Assembly: GCF_000455345.1 (NCBI RefSeq) | Contig: NZ_HG315690.1 | Span: forward strand, 62,001-126,000 | DNA length: 64,000 nt | Direction: 5' to 3' | Origin: Halopiger goleimassiliensis | GTDB taxonomy: Archaea; Halobacteriota; Halobacteria; Halobacteriales; Natrialbaceae | Shown: positions 18,497 to 27,468 of the stretch, piece by piece | Position numbering within the stretch: position 1 is the first letter of the stretch | How the letters are laid out: each line of letters opens with the position of its first letter | Made by a program: the position numbers and the translations under genes | The notes under the pieces: model-generated | What the model was told of the DNA's origin: nothing | Database searches by the model: none | What the model saw: only the letters and a program-made list of their open reading frames with translations

Positions 18497-19843
18497 ATGG
18501 ACCGTACGTCGGGTAAGAGAGGACTGACGACGACGTCGGGGGCCGGCGGCACGGAGCCGCTGGTCAGTCACAGTCGCCGACTCGGTGACGCCTCCGTCGG
18601 TTCGATCGTCGACGACGCGGACACTGCCCGCGTCCAGTGGGCGACGCCCGACGGCCTCGAGATCGTGGGTCGCGGTGTGGCTGCCCGGCTTACCGCGGCC
18701 GGATCGGACAGATTCGAACGGGTCCGTGAGCGGGCGAGGGAAGCGTTCGACGGCCTCGAACACGATGGGCCGTCGGTCGCCAGACCCCGCGCGTTCGGCG
18801 GGTTCGCCTTTCACGACGGGCACGAACCGAGGCCACCGTGGTCCGGGTTCGAGGCCGCGTCGTTCGTCGTGCCTCGCGTCCTCCTCGTTCGCCCCCCGGA
18901 CGCCGGTGAGCAGTGGTTGACCGTCGTGGCGACCGATCACGGCGCGGCCGAGGAGCTTCTCGAGGAGTGGACGGCACGGCTCACGGCAGGGCCGGCGATG
19001 CGCCCGACCGGGTCGACGCCGGGCGTCGCTGCCACACGACGGAGTACCTCGTGCGAAGAGTGGGCAGAGCAGGTCGAAACCGCACTCGAGGAAATAGCGG
19101 CCGGCCGGTTGACCAAGGTCGTCCTCGCGCAGGCCCTGACAGTTACGCTCGAGGACCCCATCGCCGTTCCCACGACGCTCGAGCGGTTGCGCCGGGAGTA
19201 CCCCAACTGTTACCGGTTCCTGCTCGGTGCGGACGACGGTGCGACCTTCTTCGGCGCGCCGCCGGAACGGCTGGTCTCGAAACGCGGTACCAACGTCGAC
19301 ACCGAGGCGCTCGCCGGATCGGTGCCCCGGGGTGACACGCGGGAGGCCGACCAGCGATACGTCGAGCGGATGCTCGAGGACGAGAAGTTCCGTCACGAAC
19401 ACGCGCTGGTGGTCGAGGCCATCCGCGACCAGCTGGAACCGGTCGCCAGCGAACTGACCGTCGACGACCGAACGGTCAGACGGCTGGCGACCATTCAGCA
19501 CCTCCAGACGCCGATCTCGGCAACGCTCGAGGCGGATCGCCACGTCCTCGAACTGGTCGAAGCCTTACACCCGACGCCGGCGGTCGGCGGCGTCCCGCCC
19601 GACGTTGCCTGGGAGACGATCCGCGAAACGGAATCGTTCGAACGGGGCCTCTACGCCGGGCCGATCGGCTGGTTCGACGCGGCCGGCGACGGCGAGTTCG
19701 CGGTCGGACTCCGCTCGGGCGTGGCCCACGACGGAACGGTCACCCTCTTCGCCGGCAACGGCATCGTCGCCGACAGCGACCCGGACGAGGAGTGGGACGA
19801 GGTCCAACTGAAGTTCCGACCGATCCTCGACGAACTCGAATGA
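18497..19843 (+). CDS. menF: Isochorismate synthase MenF
   Basis: 448 residues. Converts chorismate to isochorismate, committing it to menaquinone synthesis. The C-terminal chorismate-binding domain (~190-445) shows AAGRLTKVVLAQALTVT with the lysine-activated water region, NCYRFLLGADDGATFFGAPPERLV, LAGSVPRGDTREAD, and the Mg-binding HEHALVVEAIRDQLEP and YAGPIGWFDAAGDGEFAVGLR segments. The identity as MenF rather than an anthranilate or salicylate enzyme rests on the family pattern and on direct coupling with menD: its stop TGA overlaps the menD ATG by four bases. Confidence 0.93.
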   Translation: MDRTSGKRGLTTTSGAGGTEPLVSHSRRLGDASVGSIVDDADTARVQWATPDGLEIVGRGVAARLTAAGSDRFERVRERAREAFDGLEHDGPSVARPRAFGGFAFHDGHEPRPPWSGFEAASFVVPRVLLVRPPDAGEQWLTVVATDHGAAEELLEEWTARLTAGPAMRPTGSTPGVAATRRSTSCEEWAEQVETALEEIAAGRLTKVVLAQALTVTLEDPIAVPTTLERLRREYPNCYRFLLGADDGATFFGAPPERLVSKRGTNVDTEALAGSVPRGDTREADQRYVERMLEDEKFRHEHALVVEAIRDQLEPVASELTVDDRTVRRLATIQHLQTPISATLEADRHVLELVEALHPTPAVGGVPPDVAWETIRETESFERGLYAGPIGWFDAAGDGEFAVGLRSGVAHDGTVTLFAGNGIVADSDPDEEWDEVQLKFRPILDELE

Positions 19844-21657
19844 CCGCACCGAATCGCTCGACCCTGTGGGGCCGTACGCTCGTCGACGAACTCGCCGCGA
19901 GCGGCCTCGAGGCGGTCTGTCTCGCCCCCGGAAGTCGATCGACGCCGCTGACGGTCGCGTTCGCCGAACACCCCGACGTACGGGTCTATTCGCACCTCGA
20001 CGAGCGATCTGCCGCGTACTTCGCGCTCGGCCGCGCGCGTCGGACCGGCGAGCCGACGGCACTCGTTTGTACGTCCGGAACGGCTGCTGCGAACTTCCAC
20101 CCGGCCGTGCTCGAGGCCGACCGCGCGCGGGTGCCCCTGCTCGTGCTGACGGCGGATCGCCCGCACGAACTCCGTGACAGCGGGGCGAACCAGACGGTCG
20201 ACCAGGTCAAACTCTACGGCGACGCCGTCCGCTGGTACGCCGAACTCCCGGACCCGGAAGCCGACGAGCGAAAGGTTCGTAGCCTCCGGACGACCGCAGC
20301 GCGTGCCCTCTCGGAAACCGTCGGCGTTGATCCCGGGCCGGTTCACCTGAACTGCCCGTTCCGCAAACCCCTCGAGCCGCTCGAGCGGGACGACCACGTC
20401 CCCGAGGAGTTCGGTGAGACGCTCGCCGGACGAGGCCGCGATGGTCCGTTCGTCGGGACGACGAACGGTCGACGAACGCTCGAGGGCAACCCGTACGACG
20501 CCCTCGTCACCGCCCTCGAGCGGGCGACCAGGCCGTTGATCGTCGCCGGGCCGGCCGATCCGGTCACCCTGTCGCGGCTCGAGCCGGACGCCGTCGTCGC
20601 CGTCGCCGACCGTCTCGGAGCACCGATCCTCGCCGATCCGCTCTCGGACCTGCGCTTCGGTTCCCACCTCCCCTCGAGCGACCACTCCGGCTCCTCGCCC
20701 GTGTACGCGGGCTACGACAGCTACGTCGACCGACTTCCCGAACCGGACGTCGTCCTTCGGGTCGGCGCGTCACCCACGTCCAAACGGTTGCGCCACTACC
20801 TTCGGGACGCCGACGCCCGGCAGTTCCTGCTCGATCCAGCCGGTCAGTGGCGGGAGGCGACGTTCACCGCGACCGATCTGATCGGGGTCGCCCCCGACGC
20901 CGCGTTCGACCGCCTCCGCGACGGTCTCACGGAAAGGGACCGAACGGGGGACGCAGGTGCCGACGACTGGCTCGAGGCCTTCGCCGACGCGGAACGTCGC
21001 CACTGGAACGTCCTCGACGATGCGCTCGGGACCGAGACGCTCGAGTCGGCACCCTTCGAGGGAAGCGTCCTCGCGTCAGTGTTCGACGGCGCGCCCGATC
21101 CGGCGACCGTGTTCGTCTCGAACAGCATGCCGATCCGGGACGCCGATCGGTTCGCACGGCCGCGGACGGCCGACCTGACGGTTCTCGCGAACCGTGGTGC
21201 CAGCGGCATCGACGGAATCACGAGCACGGCCCTCGGAGCCGGCAGCACGACCGACGACCCGCTCGTGCTCGTTACCGGCGACCTCGCGTTCTACCACGAC
21301 GCGAACGGCCTGCTGGCGATCGATCGCTGTGGGATCGACGCCACTATCGTCCTGCTCGACAACGACGGCGGCGGCATCTTCCACAAACTCCCGATCGAGG
21401 CGTTCGACCCGCCGTTTACGGACCAGTTCAGGACGCCACACGGCCTCGAGTTCGACGCGCTGGGGGACCTGTACGACATCGCGTTCGACCGCGTTCACCC
21501 CCACGACTTCGAGGAGGCGTATCGCCGCTCGCTCGAGCGGGAGGGCACGCAGGTCCTCGCGGTCGAGTTCGACGCAGAACGGAGCCACCGGCGTCGCGAG
21601 GAACTCGAAGAACGGGTCCGCGACGCGCTCGAAGACGACCAGCCAGGAGATTCGTAA
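19840..21657 (+). CDS. menD: SEPHCHC synthase MenD
   Basis: 605 residues. Thiamine-diphosphate enzyme joining isochorismate and 2-oxoglutarate to 2-succinyl-5-enolpyruvyl-6-hydroxy-3-cyclohexene-1-carboxylate. N-terminal pyrimidine-binding domain has LAPGSRSTPLTVAFAEH and the catalytic Glu region HLDERSAAYFALG; ANQTVDQVKLYGD and GPVHLNCPFRKPLEP follow. The C-terminal diphosphate domain has NSMPIRDADRF, NRGASGIDGI, and the Mg site GDLAFYHDANGLLA...LLDNDGGGIF. The ATG at 19840 is chosen over 19792 because of the four-base overlap with menF. The next menaquinone enzymes are encoded at 27.5 and 31.5 kb. Confidence 0.95.
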   Translation: MTAPNRSTLWGRTLVDELAASGLEAVCLAPGSRSTPLTVAFAEHPDVRVYSHLDERSAAYFALGRARRTGEPTALVCTSGTAAANFHPAVLEADRARVPLLVLTADRPHELRDSGANQTVDQVKLYGDAVRWYAELPDPEADERKVRSLRTTAARALSETVGVDPGPVHLNCPFRKPLEPLERDDHVPEEFGETLAGRGRDGPFVGTTNGRRTLEGNPYDALVTALERATRPLIVAGPADPVTLSRLEPDAVVAVADRLGAPILADPLSDLRFGSHLPSSDHSGSSPVYAGYDSYVDRLPEPDVVLRVGASPTSKRLRHYLRDADARQFLLDPAGQWREATFTATDLIGVAPDAAFDRLRDGLTERDRTGDAGADDWLEAFADAERRHWNVLDDALGTETLESAPFEGSVLASVFDGAPDPATVFVSNSMPIRDADRFARPRTADLTVLANRGASGIDGITSTALGAGSTTDDPLVLVTGDLAFYHDANGLLAIDRCGIDATIVLLDNDGGGIFHKLPIEAFDPPFTDQFRTPHGLEFDALGDLYDIAFDRVHPHDFEEAYRRSLEREGTQVLAVEFDAERSHRRREELEERVRDALEDDQPGDS

Positions 21658-21770
21658 CTCGGCGATGGGCGATCGAACGTCGACCGTACTCGTAGAGACT
21701 ACTGAACGACATTTCTGGACAACTGCGATCGTTCGGCGGTCGCGCCGAGCAATCGGCACGACAATCCCTC

Positions 21771-23273
21771 TCAGTCGTCGTTAGTCGACGCGGCGTTCGA
21801 TCCGACTCCCTCGGGGGAGGGACCGCTCTCGGTGAGGTTGCCGTCGCGCCAGGTGCCGCGTTTGAACCAGAGGTACGCGACGACTCCGCCGACGACGTTC
21901 GAGATCGGGAACGCGATCCAGAGGCCCATCGCATCGAGTGGGCCGGAGGCGATCCAGGCGACCGGGAGCCGAACGAACCCGAGCGCGATGAGCGAGATAA
22001 CGGCCGCGATCATCGTGTGGCCAGCCCCGCGGAATCCACCGGTGTAGGCGCGCATGACGCCGATGAAACCGAAGCTGAGCCCGGCCACGCGGAGGAACGT
22101 CGTGGCGTGGTCGACCACCGCTGGATCGGGCGAGAAGACGGTAGCGACGGGTCTCGCAGCGAGCACGATGAGCCCACCACCGATCGTGAGGAGCACGAGC
22201 ATAGAGCGTGCGCCGAAGTGGTTCGTCTCGGCGGCGCGGTCTATCTCCTCGGCTCCGATGTTCTGGCCGGTCATCGTCTCGATCCCCTGGGAGACGGCGA
22301 GCGCCGGGAGGAAGATCACCGAGAAGACGCGCGTCCCGATGCCGTACGCGCCGCTGACTGCGTTCGGGAAGGTCGCGACGACGACCAGAAGCAGGGTGAT
22401 GGAGATCGATCGAGCCGCCCCTTCGATGGAGGCCGGAAGCCCGATCTCGAAGACGGTCCGCCCGAACGCTGGGTCCGGAACCATCTCCGAGAGGCGGATC
22501 TGGACGCCGTGATTCCCCCGGAACATGATCGCCAGTCCGACGGCGAGGGCGAGCGCCCGGGACCCTACGGTCGCGATCGCAGCACCGCCGATTCCCCAGC
22601 CGGTGAAGCCAGTTGCCTCGAGTGCCGACGCTTCCAGTCCGCCGAGTCCGAGGGCGGTGAACATCGGGTTCGCCTCGAACCCGAAGATGAAGATCGGATC
22701 GAGGACGATGTTGAGAATCACCGAGCCGGCCATGACGTACATCGGCGTCACCGTGTCGCCGTAGCCGCGCATGAGCGACATGAAGACCGCGAAGCCGAAG
22801 ACGGCGAACAGGCCGACGGCGTAGACTCGCATGTACTCGACGACCAGCGGCGCGACGGTGTCGTTGACCCCGAGGAGCGCGGTGATGTCGTCGACGAAGA
22901 CGTATCCCAGGACGCCGAGGACGATGGAGATGACGGCCGCATAAGCCATCGTCTGCGAGGCGGCGTACGCGGCGCGCTTCTCGTTGCCGGCCCCGATGTG
23001 CTGAGCGACGAGTACGCTGCCCGCGACGGAGACCCCGAGAGCGAGCGAGATCATCAGGAAGACGACCGGGAACGCGAACGTAATCGCGGACAGTGCCTCG
23101 GTGCTGTGGCGGCCGAGCCAGAAGGTGTCGGCCAGGTTGTACAGGACCTGAAAGAGGTTCTGGACGACGATCGGTAACGAGAGGAAAAACAGCGGCCAAC
23201 CGATGTCGCCGGAGGTGAGATCCAGGTCCTCGGGTCCCTTGAACAACGAGTCCACGGAATCTCTGAGCCCCAT
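21771..23273 (-). CDS. MATE-family multidrug/drug efflux transporter
   Basis: 500 residues with about 12 membrane helices in two homologous six-helix halves. The first helix pair LFFLSLPIVVQNLFQVLYNLADTFWLG is the MATE signature, and the second half repeats it around FEIGLPASIEGAARSISITLL. The NorM/DinF family exchanges Na+ or H+ for cationic or amphipathic compounds. It follows the TetR gene with a one-base overlap (TGATG), so the two form a regulator-exporter operon in which the substrate probably induces expression. The last ~25 residues are polar. Confidence 0.92.
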   Translation of the reverse strand: MGLRDSVDSLFKGPEDLDLTSGDIGWPLFFLSLPIVVQNLFQVLYNLADTFWLGRHSTEALSAITFAFPVVFLMISLALGVSVAGSVLVAQHIGAGNEKRAAYAASQTMAYAAVISIVLGVLGYVFVDDITALLGVNDTVAPLVVEYMRVYAVGLFAVFGFAVFMSLMRGYGDTVTPMYVMAGSVILNIVLDPIFIFGFEANPMFTALGLGGLEASALEATGFTGWGIGGAAIATVGSRALALAVGLAIMFRGNHGVQIRLSEMVPDPAFGRTVFEIGLPASIEGAARSISITLLLVVVATFPNAVSGAYGIGTRVFSVIFLPALAVSQGIETMTGQNIGAEEIDRAAETNHFGARSMLVLLTIGGGLIVLAARPVATVFSPDPAVVDHATTFLRVAGLSFGFIGVMRAYTGGFRGAGHTMIAAVISLIALGFVRLPVAWIASGPLDAMGLWIAFPISNVVGGVVAYLWFKRGTWRDGNLTESGPSPEGVGSNAASTNDD

Positions 23274-23869
23274 CAGGCGGTCACCTCCGACGCGCTCTCG
23301 TCGACGAGGTACGCGTCGACGTACGTGCGCGCTGCCTCGTAGGAACGGTCGATCGGGTGTCCAGCGGCGACCTGTCGCGTGTGCGCGCCACTGATCGCCG
23401 TCGTCAGGAGGTCGGCGGCCAGCTCTGGATCGACGCGATCGTCGAACTCGCCCGCGTCGACCCCGTCAGCGATCACCTCCCGCAGTCTCGAGACCAGGGC
23501 GTCGTCGAACGCGCGCAGTCTCTCCTGGATCGTCTCGTCGTACGGTGCCTGCGCACGTACCTCGAGCATCGCGGTCTGAAAGTCGATGCCCGGATCTGCC
23601 TCCGGGTCCGCGAGTTCCATGGTGAGCAACGTGTCGAGCCGCTCGCGTGCGGTTTCGCCCGACGCACCGTCCAGTCGGTCGCAGTACTGCTCGTAGAGGT
23701 ACTCCAGAAACGCTTCGAAGAGGCGTTCCTTGCTGTCGTAGTGGTAGTGGAGGCCCGCCTTGCTCAACTCCGATTCGTCTGCAATCCGTTGCATCGTCAG
23801 GTCCGCGTAGCCGTGTTCGCAGAGGGCGCGGTAGGTCGATTCGAGAATCGCTCGTTCCGTATCGTCCAT
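23273..23869 (-). CDS. TetR/AcrR-family repressor of the MATE exporter
   Basis: 198 residues. The N-terminal helix-turn-helix domain (AILESTYRALCEHGYADLTMQRIADESELSKAGLHYHY, read as three successive helices) is typical: the recognition helix is SKAGLHYHYDSKE. The C-terminal ligand domain is helical (ERLDTLLTMELAD... AADLLTTAISGAHTRQVA). The ATG at 23869 (MDDTERAIL) is preferred to a GTG at 23881. It lies first in an operon with the MATE exporter and directly beside an operator-like inverted repeat, which suggests autoregulation. Confidence 0.88.
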   Translation of the reverse strand: MDDTERAILESTYRALCEHGYADLTMQRIADESELSKAGLHYHYDSKERLFEAFLEYLYEQYCDRLDGASGETARERLDTLLTMELADPEADPGIDFQTAMLEVRAQAPYDETIQERLRAFDDALVSRLREVIADGVDAGEFDDRVDPELAADLLTTAISGAHTRQVAAGHPIDRSYEAARTYVDAYLVDESASEVTA

Positions 23870-23883
23870 TCGATACGACACTT

Positions 23884-23897
23884 ACTAACCAGTCAGT
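23884..23897 (-). promoter_or_regulatory. Possible TetR operator
   Basis: ACTAACCAGTCAGT is an imperfect inverted repeat (10 of 14 positions symmetrical; consensus ACTRACYRGTYAGT) lying just upstream of the TetR gene. Its form resembles the ACTGAC-GTCAGT operators of haloarchaeal TetR regulators. A repressor bound there would cover the promoter of the regulator-exporter operon. Assigned by pattern and position only. Confidence 0.4.
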
Positions 23898-24009
23898 CAA
23901 AAGTGTTGGGAAGACGGACGACTCCGTTCCGGCGGGTTCGAGTTCTACGGCAAAGCAATCAGAGAGTCCGATCGACTCGGCAGCAGGTTCAACACCCGAT
24001 CTTGTCCGT

Positions 24010-25011
24010 TCAGGGCCGCAACACCCACCAGAACGCGACGGCGTAGCCGAACGGAAGCCACGCGGCCCCGAGCACCACGGCACCGACGACCGTCGCGGGC
24101 GAGAGGCCGAACTGAGAGAGACCGATCGGGAACAGCAGGCTCCAGGAGCCGAACGCTGCGATGGCGACTCGAGGCTTCGTTAGCACGTACGCGACCAGAA
24201 CGAGCGTACACGCGGCGACGACCGCGTTCACGGTGGGCGGGAACGCGGGCGTGAGGCTAGCGACCACGAGGATCGGATAACAGAGCCAGAGACAGCCCAG
24301 CAGAACCAGCGTACTGTGGGAGAACCGTTCGCCGGTCCACTCGAGTTCGACGTCGTTCTCCCAGTCGTGGACGGCGTATCGGAACGCGGACGACTCGCCG
24401 TCGGCGTCGGAACTCGAAACGGACGAGGACGAGTCGAACGGCCGCCCCCGACGCGTTTCGTCGTCGGTCGTCGATTCGTCGGTCCGACGCTGGCGTTCGG
24501 TCGCTGCTCGAGCGTAGCGGCGATAGCGTTCCTCGGCCGTCGTTCTGGTACGGTGGCGACCACGCTGCCGTCGACGTCGGCGATCCGACCCTGACGATTC
24601 GGTTCCGGTCGCCTCTCGAGAGGCGGTTCCGCCGGTCGCGTGAGCGGCGGCGGAGTCACCGCCGTGCTGGTCGGTCGTTTCCGTCGCCCGTCGTCGCCCG
24701 TCCGTTGCCGTTCCAGGTTCGCTCGGCCCTCGATCGGCGGTCGATTCCGTGGACTGATCGGGTTCAGCCGCAGCGTCGCCCTCGATAAATCGAACGTACG
24801 AATCGTGGTCGAGTCGATCGTAGCGGGCGCGTTCCGCCTCGTCGGTGAGGACGCCCTCGGCCCGAGCGACCCGTTTGAACTGCTCGGCTGCGTCATCGTC
24901 GTCGTTGTGGTCCGGATGCGTCTCGAGGACCCGTTCCCGGTAGGCGGCTCGAATCTCCTCCTGGGTCGCGTCGGTATCGACCCCGAGGATCTCGTAGTAG
25001 GTCTCGCCCAT
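24010..25011 (-). CDS. Membrane J-domain protein
   Basis: 333 residues. The N-terminus is a complete J domain (~3-65): YYEILGVDTDATQEEIRAAY, the H-P-D tripeptide in LETHPDHND, and LTDEAERARYDRLDHDSY. A long low-complexity region rich in Ser, Thr, Glu and Arg (~75-215) includes SDRRRRRQRGRHRTR. The C-terminus has three or four membrane helices (~250-330). J domains recruit DnaK-type chaperones, so this probably brings Hsp70 to the membrane; dnaK is not in the window. The ATG at 25011 (MGETYYE) was chosen because the J domain begins there. Confidence 0.85.
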   Translation of the reverse strand: MGETYYEILGVDTDATQEEIRAAYRERVLETHPDHNDDDDAAEQFKRVARAEGVLTDEAERARYDRLDHDSYVRFIEGDAAAEPDQSTESTADRGPSEPGTATDGRRRATETTDQHGGDSAAAHATGGTASREATGTESSGSDRRRRRQRGRHRTRTTAEERYRRYARAATERQRRTDESTTDDETRRGRPFDSSSSVSSSDADGESSAFRYAVHDWENDVELEWTGERFSHSTLVLLGCLWLCYPILVVASLTPAFPPTVNAVVAACTLVLVAYVLTKPRVAIAAFGSWSLLFPIGLSQFGLSPATVVGAVVLGAAWLPFGYAVAFWWVLRP

Positions 25012-25117
25012 CGAGCGATGCGGAGTTCGTACTCGGACGAGAAAATCTCTCCGTCCGGTAGTCGTTCCGCTAACCACCGTTCCGACAGTGGGGACGAACG
25101 GGACGTGATCGAACGTC

Positions 25118-25789
25118 TCAGAACGGACCGCCGTCGACGAGGGCCTGCATCACGGTCCGTTCCGCGCGACGGAGCAACTCGCCCGCCGTCCCGCTCGAAC
25201 AGTCCAGTCGGTCGGCGACGTCCTCGAGAGACGCGTCCCGGGTCGCGTGATAGTACCCACAGTCGACGGCCACGGAGACGGCCTCGTACTGACGCTGGGT
25301 GAGATCAGCGCGTGCGTCGATTCGTCCCGCCCGGTAGTCGCCGACCGACTGAACTTCCACGTGCATTCGCTCGGCGGCGTCTTCGACGGCCGCCTGGATC
25401 GCATCGTCTGGTCCGATCGCCCGCAGTCGAATCGTGCCGTCGGATCGGTACTCTAGCGGCGGAATGACGATCAGTCCCGGCTGTTCGAACGCCGTCGCGT
25501 ACATTCGAACGGAATCGGTCAGCGGCTCCCGAACGTGGACGTACAGGTAGAAGGACTCGTCCCGACAGGGTGCCAGTTCGTAGTCGAACACCGACGAGAC
25601 CTCTTCGAAGGTGCTCTCGTAGGGCTCCCGCGGCCCGTCGACGTAGAACAAGACTGCGTACTCGTCGGTCTCGTATCGTTGGTTGTAGAGCAGTCTGGAT
25701 GCGTCGTACTCGTCGTGGTCGACGATAAACTGGTGCATCGGATACCGTTGATCCGGCGGTTGGTGGATACGCACCTCGAGGTAGCGCAT
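25118..25789 (-). CDS. HTH-10 (bacterio-opsin-activator type) regulator
   Basis: 223 residues. The N-terminal ~155 residues (RYLEVRIHQPPDQRYPMHQFI... SVRMYATAFEQPGLIVIPPLEY) form a mixed alpha/beta input region without a named domain. The C-terminal HTH_10 domain is clear: DLTQRQYEAVSVAVDCGYYHATRDASLEDVADRLDCSSGTAGELLRRAERTVMQAL, read in successive helices. Regulators of this kind act at single haloarchaeal promoters, often in energy metabolism. Its start at 25789 is 183 bases from the divergent PduS-like gene, which is a plausible target. Other functions cannot be inferred. Confidence 0.8.
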   Translation of the reverse strand: MRYLEVRIHQPPDQRYPMHQFIVDHDEYDASRLLYNQRYETDEYAVLFYVDGPREPYESTFEEVSSVFDYELAPCRDESFYLYVHVREPLTDSVRMYATAFEQPGLIVIPPLEYRSDGTIRLRAIGPDDAIQAAVEDAAERMHVEVQSVGDYRAGRIDARADLTQRQYEAVSVAVDCGYYHATRDASLEDVADRLDCSSGTAGELLRRAERTVMQALVDGGPF

Positions 25790-25971
25790 TCGTTGGCTCC
25801 GTCTTCGTGCAGTTCCGTCTACAACGTATCGGTTCGGCAACTCGAGAACGGGGTCGAGCGGTTTACAGGTATCGCGTTCCCCGGTTCTGTTTCCGACGAC
25901 GCCCTCGTATAAACCCTCCTCAAATATGCGGACGAAGCCGTACGATCGCTTCGGCCCACCATTTACCCGCT

Positions 25972-27093
25972 ATGACGACACCGAGCACGCCATCGATTCG
26001 ATCGACGGAATGGCCGGCCATACGTACGCACGGGAGCGAACGTATTCGAGCGGCCGGCGTTGCGGGCGCGGGAGGTGCCGGATTTCCCTCCTACGCGAAG
26101 TGGCAGGACCTCGAGACGGTCGATTCCCTGCTGGTGAACCATCAGGAGAGCGAGCCGAACTACGTCGCCGACAAGTGGCTCGGGGACACCCACGCGGCGG
26201 CGTTCGCAACGCTGTTCGAGACGTTACTCGAGCAGGCGTTCGACCTGATCGTCGTCAGCGCGAAATGGATAGACCGTACGGAGTACCTGCAGGAACTCGA
26301 GGCCGAAACCGGTGGAACCGTGATTCCACCGGGGGAACTCCCGCTGGATCGGGAGGCCGAATCGGGCGTCGTGTTCGCCTACACGGACGACGAGTACCAG
26401 TACGGCATGGAGAGCGTCCTGCTGAACGTCGTCGACGGAACGGTTATCGGGGACGATCTCCCGACGGACCACGGCTGGCTGGTCCAAAACACGGAGACGA
26501 TGTACAACATCTACCGGGCACTCTCCGAGGGGGTACCCGTGACGCGGACGTACGTCCACGTCAGCGGCGACGTTCCGCGAGATCGGTTCCTCGAGGTACC
26601 GGTCGGAACGCCCGCGAACGACCTCCTGAACGCGGCCGGACTCTCTGCCGAGGCACTTCCCTCGGAGACGGTACTCGCGGATGGCGGTCCTGGCTGGTGT
26701 TTCCCGATCGACACGTCGCCGGCGGAGTACGGCGTCACCAAGAGTACGAACGGACTCCTCGCTCTCGACGAACGGACGGTCGACGGGAGCGAACTCGGTA
26801 CCGGTCGACTCGACGTCCGCGACGAGTACGAATGGGATCGTCGGACGGTTCCACCCGAACCGACGGAAATCGAACCGACGTCCGTTCGGATCCCGTTGAT
26901 TACGAATCCGGAATACGACGTCGTCGAGCCAGGGGTCCCATCCGTCAGCGTCGGCGACCGTGTGGAACGCGGCGAGCGCATTGCGAACCCCAGCCCAGAC
27001 GGGATCAGTATTCCCCATCACGCGTCGATCGACGGGACGGTTTCGGCGGTCACCGAGACGGTCATCGAGATCGAATCCCCCTCGAGTGGGTAG
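25972..27093 (+). CDS. PduS/RnfC-like protein lacking iron-sulfur motifs
   Basis: 373 residues. GAGGAGFPSYAKW (~32-44) is the signature of the NADH/FMN-binding fold of RnfC, NuoF and PduS. Next come LLVNHQESEPNYVADKWL (nucleotide-site region), GMESVLLNVVDGTV, and an SLBB domain at ~190-225 (YVHVSGDVPRDRFLEVPVGTP). The C-terminus (~300-373) is a barrel-sandwich domain resembling RnfC-N (VSVGDRVERGERIANPSPDGISIPHHASIDGTVSAV...). The order matches PduS, but the ferredoxin-like Cys pairs are absent; only one Cys (GWCFPID) is visible. It may bind flavin without passing electrons to clusters. ATG 25972 begins MTTPSTPS. Role unknown; it stands beside an HTH-10 gene. Confidence 0.75.
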   Translation: MTTPSTPSIRSTEWPAIRTHGSERIRAAGVAGAGGAGFPSYAKWQDLETVDSLLVNHQESEPNYVADKWLGDTHAAAFATLFETLLEQAFDLIVVSAKWIDRTEYLQELEAETGGTVIPPGELPLDREAESGVVFAYTDDEYQYGMESVLLNVVDGTVIGDDLPTDHGWLVQNTETMYNIYRALSEGVPVTRTYVHVSGDVPRDRFLEVPVGTPANDLLNAAGLSAEALPSETVLADGGPGWCFPIDTSPAEYGVTKSTNGLLALDERTVDGSELGTGRLDVRDEYEWDRRTVPPEPTEIEPTSVRIPLITNPEYDVVEPGVPSVSVGDRVERGERIANPSPDGISIPHHASIDGTVSAVTETVIEIESPSSG

Positions 27094-27468
27094 GAAGACC
27101 CCAACGTGGAGGGGTACCGCGAGCGTCCGTAGTGGCCGACCCGGTCACCGTCCGGTTCGTTTCTTGGACCGCAAAGTTCCTTCTTTCCGCGTACGTGTCC
27201 GGGATGGACCGAAATCATGGACAATCGATCCGGACCCGGAGCCATTCGTTCGTGACCCGTTTCAACCCGATAAATCAGATATCGCTATACGAAATTGGGT
27301 GATGATCCGGCCGTCTCGGAGCTGTCCGAAGGTGGTCGCTCGACTCCGAAATCTAGCTCCTGGTGTAGTCCTCCTACCGGCGCACTCGCAGTCCGTCTCG
27401 ACGCCTCGTCGCCGCATTGTGCCGACGACGCGAACCTATATCTGCCGCCGCCGACCACATGCGACCAA
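27094..27468. other. Gap upstream of menB; no gene seen
   Basis: 375 bases. The only feature I can support is the menB promoter near its end. The middle part (about 27270-27300, CCGATAAATCAGATATCG) is AT-rich but no coding pattern fits either strand. Frames that run through it read Arg/Ser-rich and lack a start with a ribosome site. Confidence 0.45.
27436..27441 (+). promoter_or_regulatory. TATA box of menB
   Basis: CTATAT lies 33 bases before the menB ATG at 27469, which places the transcription start within a few bases of the start codon. This supports ATG 27469 over in-frame starts further upstream and suggests a leaderless or near-leaderless transcript. Confidence 0.5.

Noticed and set aside
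26038-26049. CGAACGTATTCG, an exact copy of the island palindrome
   Set aside because: It lies inside the start of the PduS-like coding sequence, away from a promoter. One chance match is expected in a window of this size.
27240-27300. Possible tRNA or structured RNA in the AT-rich part of the gap before menB
   Set aside because: No acceptor stem, anticodon loop or T-loop sequence could be fitted to the region. No tRNA was found anywhere in the window by eye.
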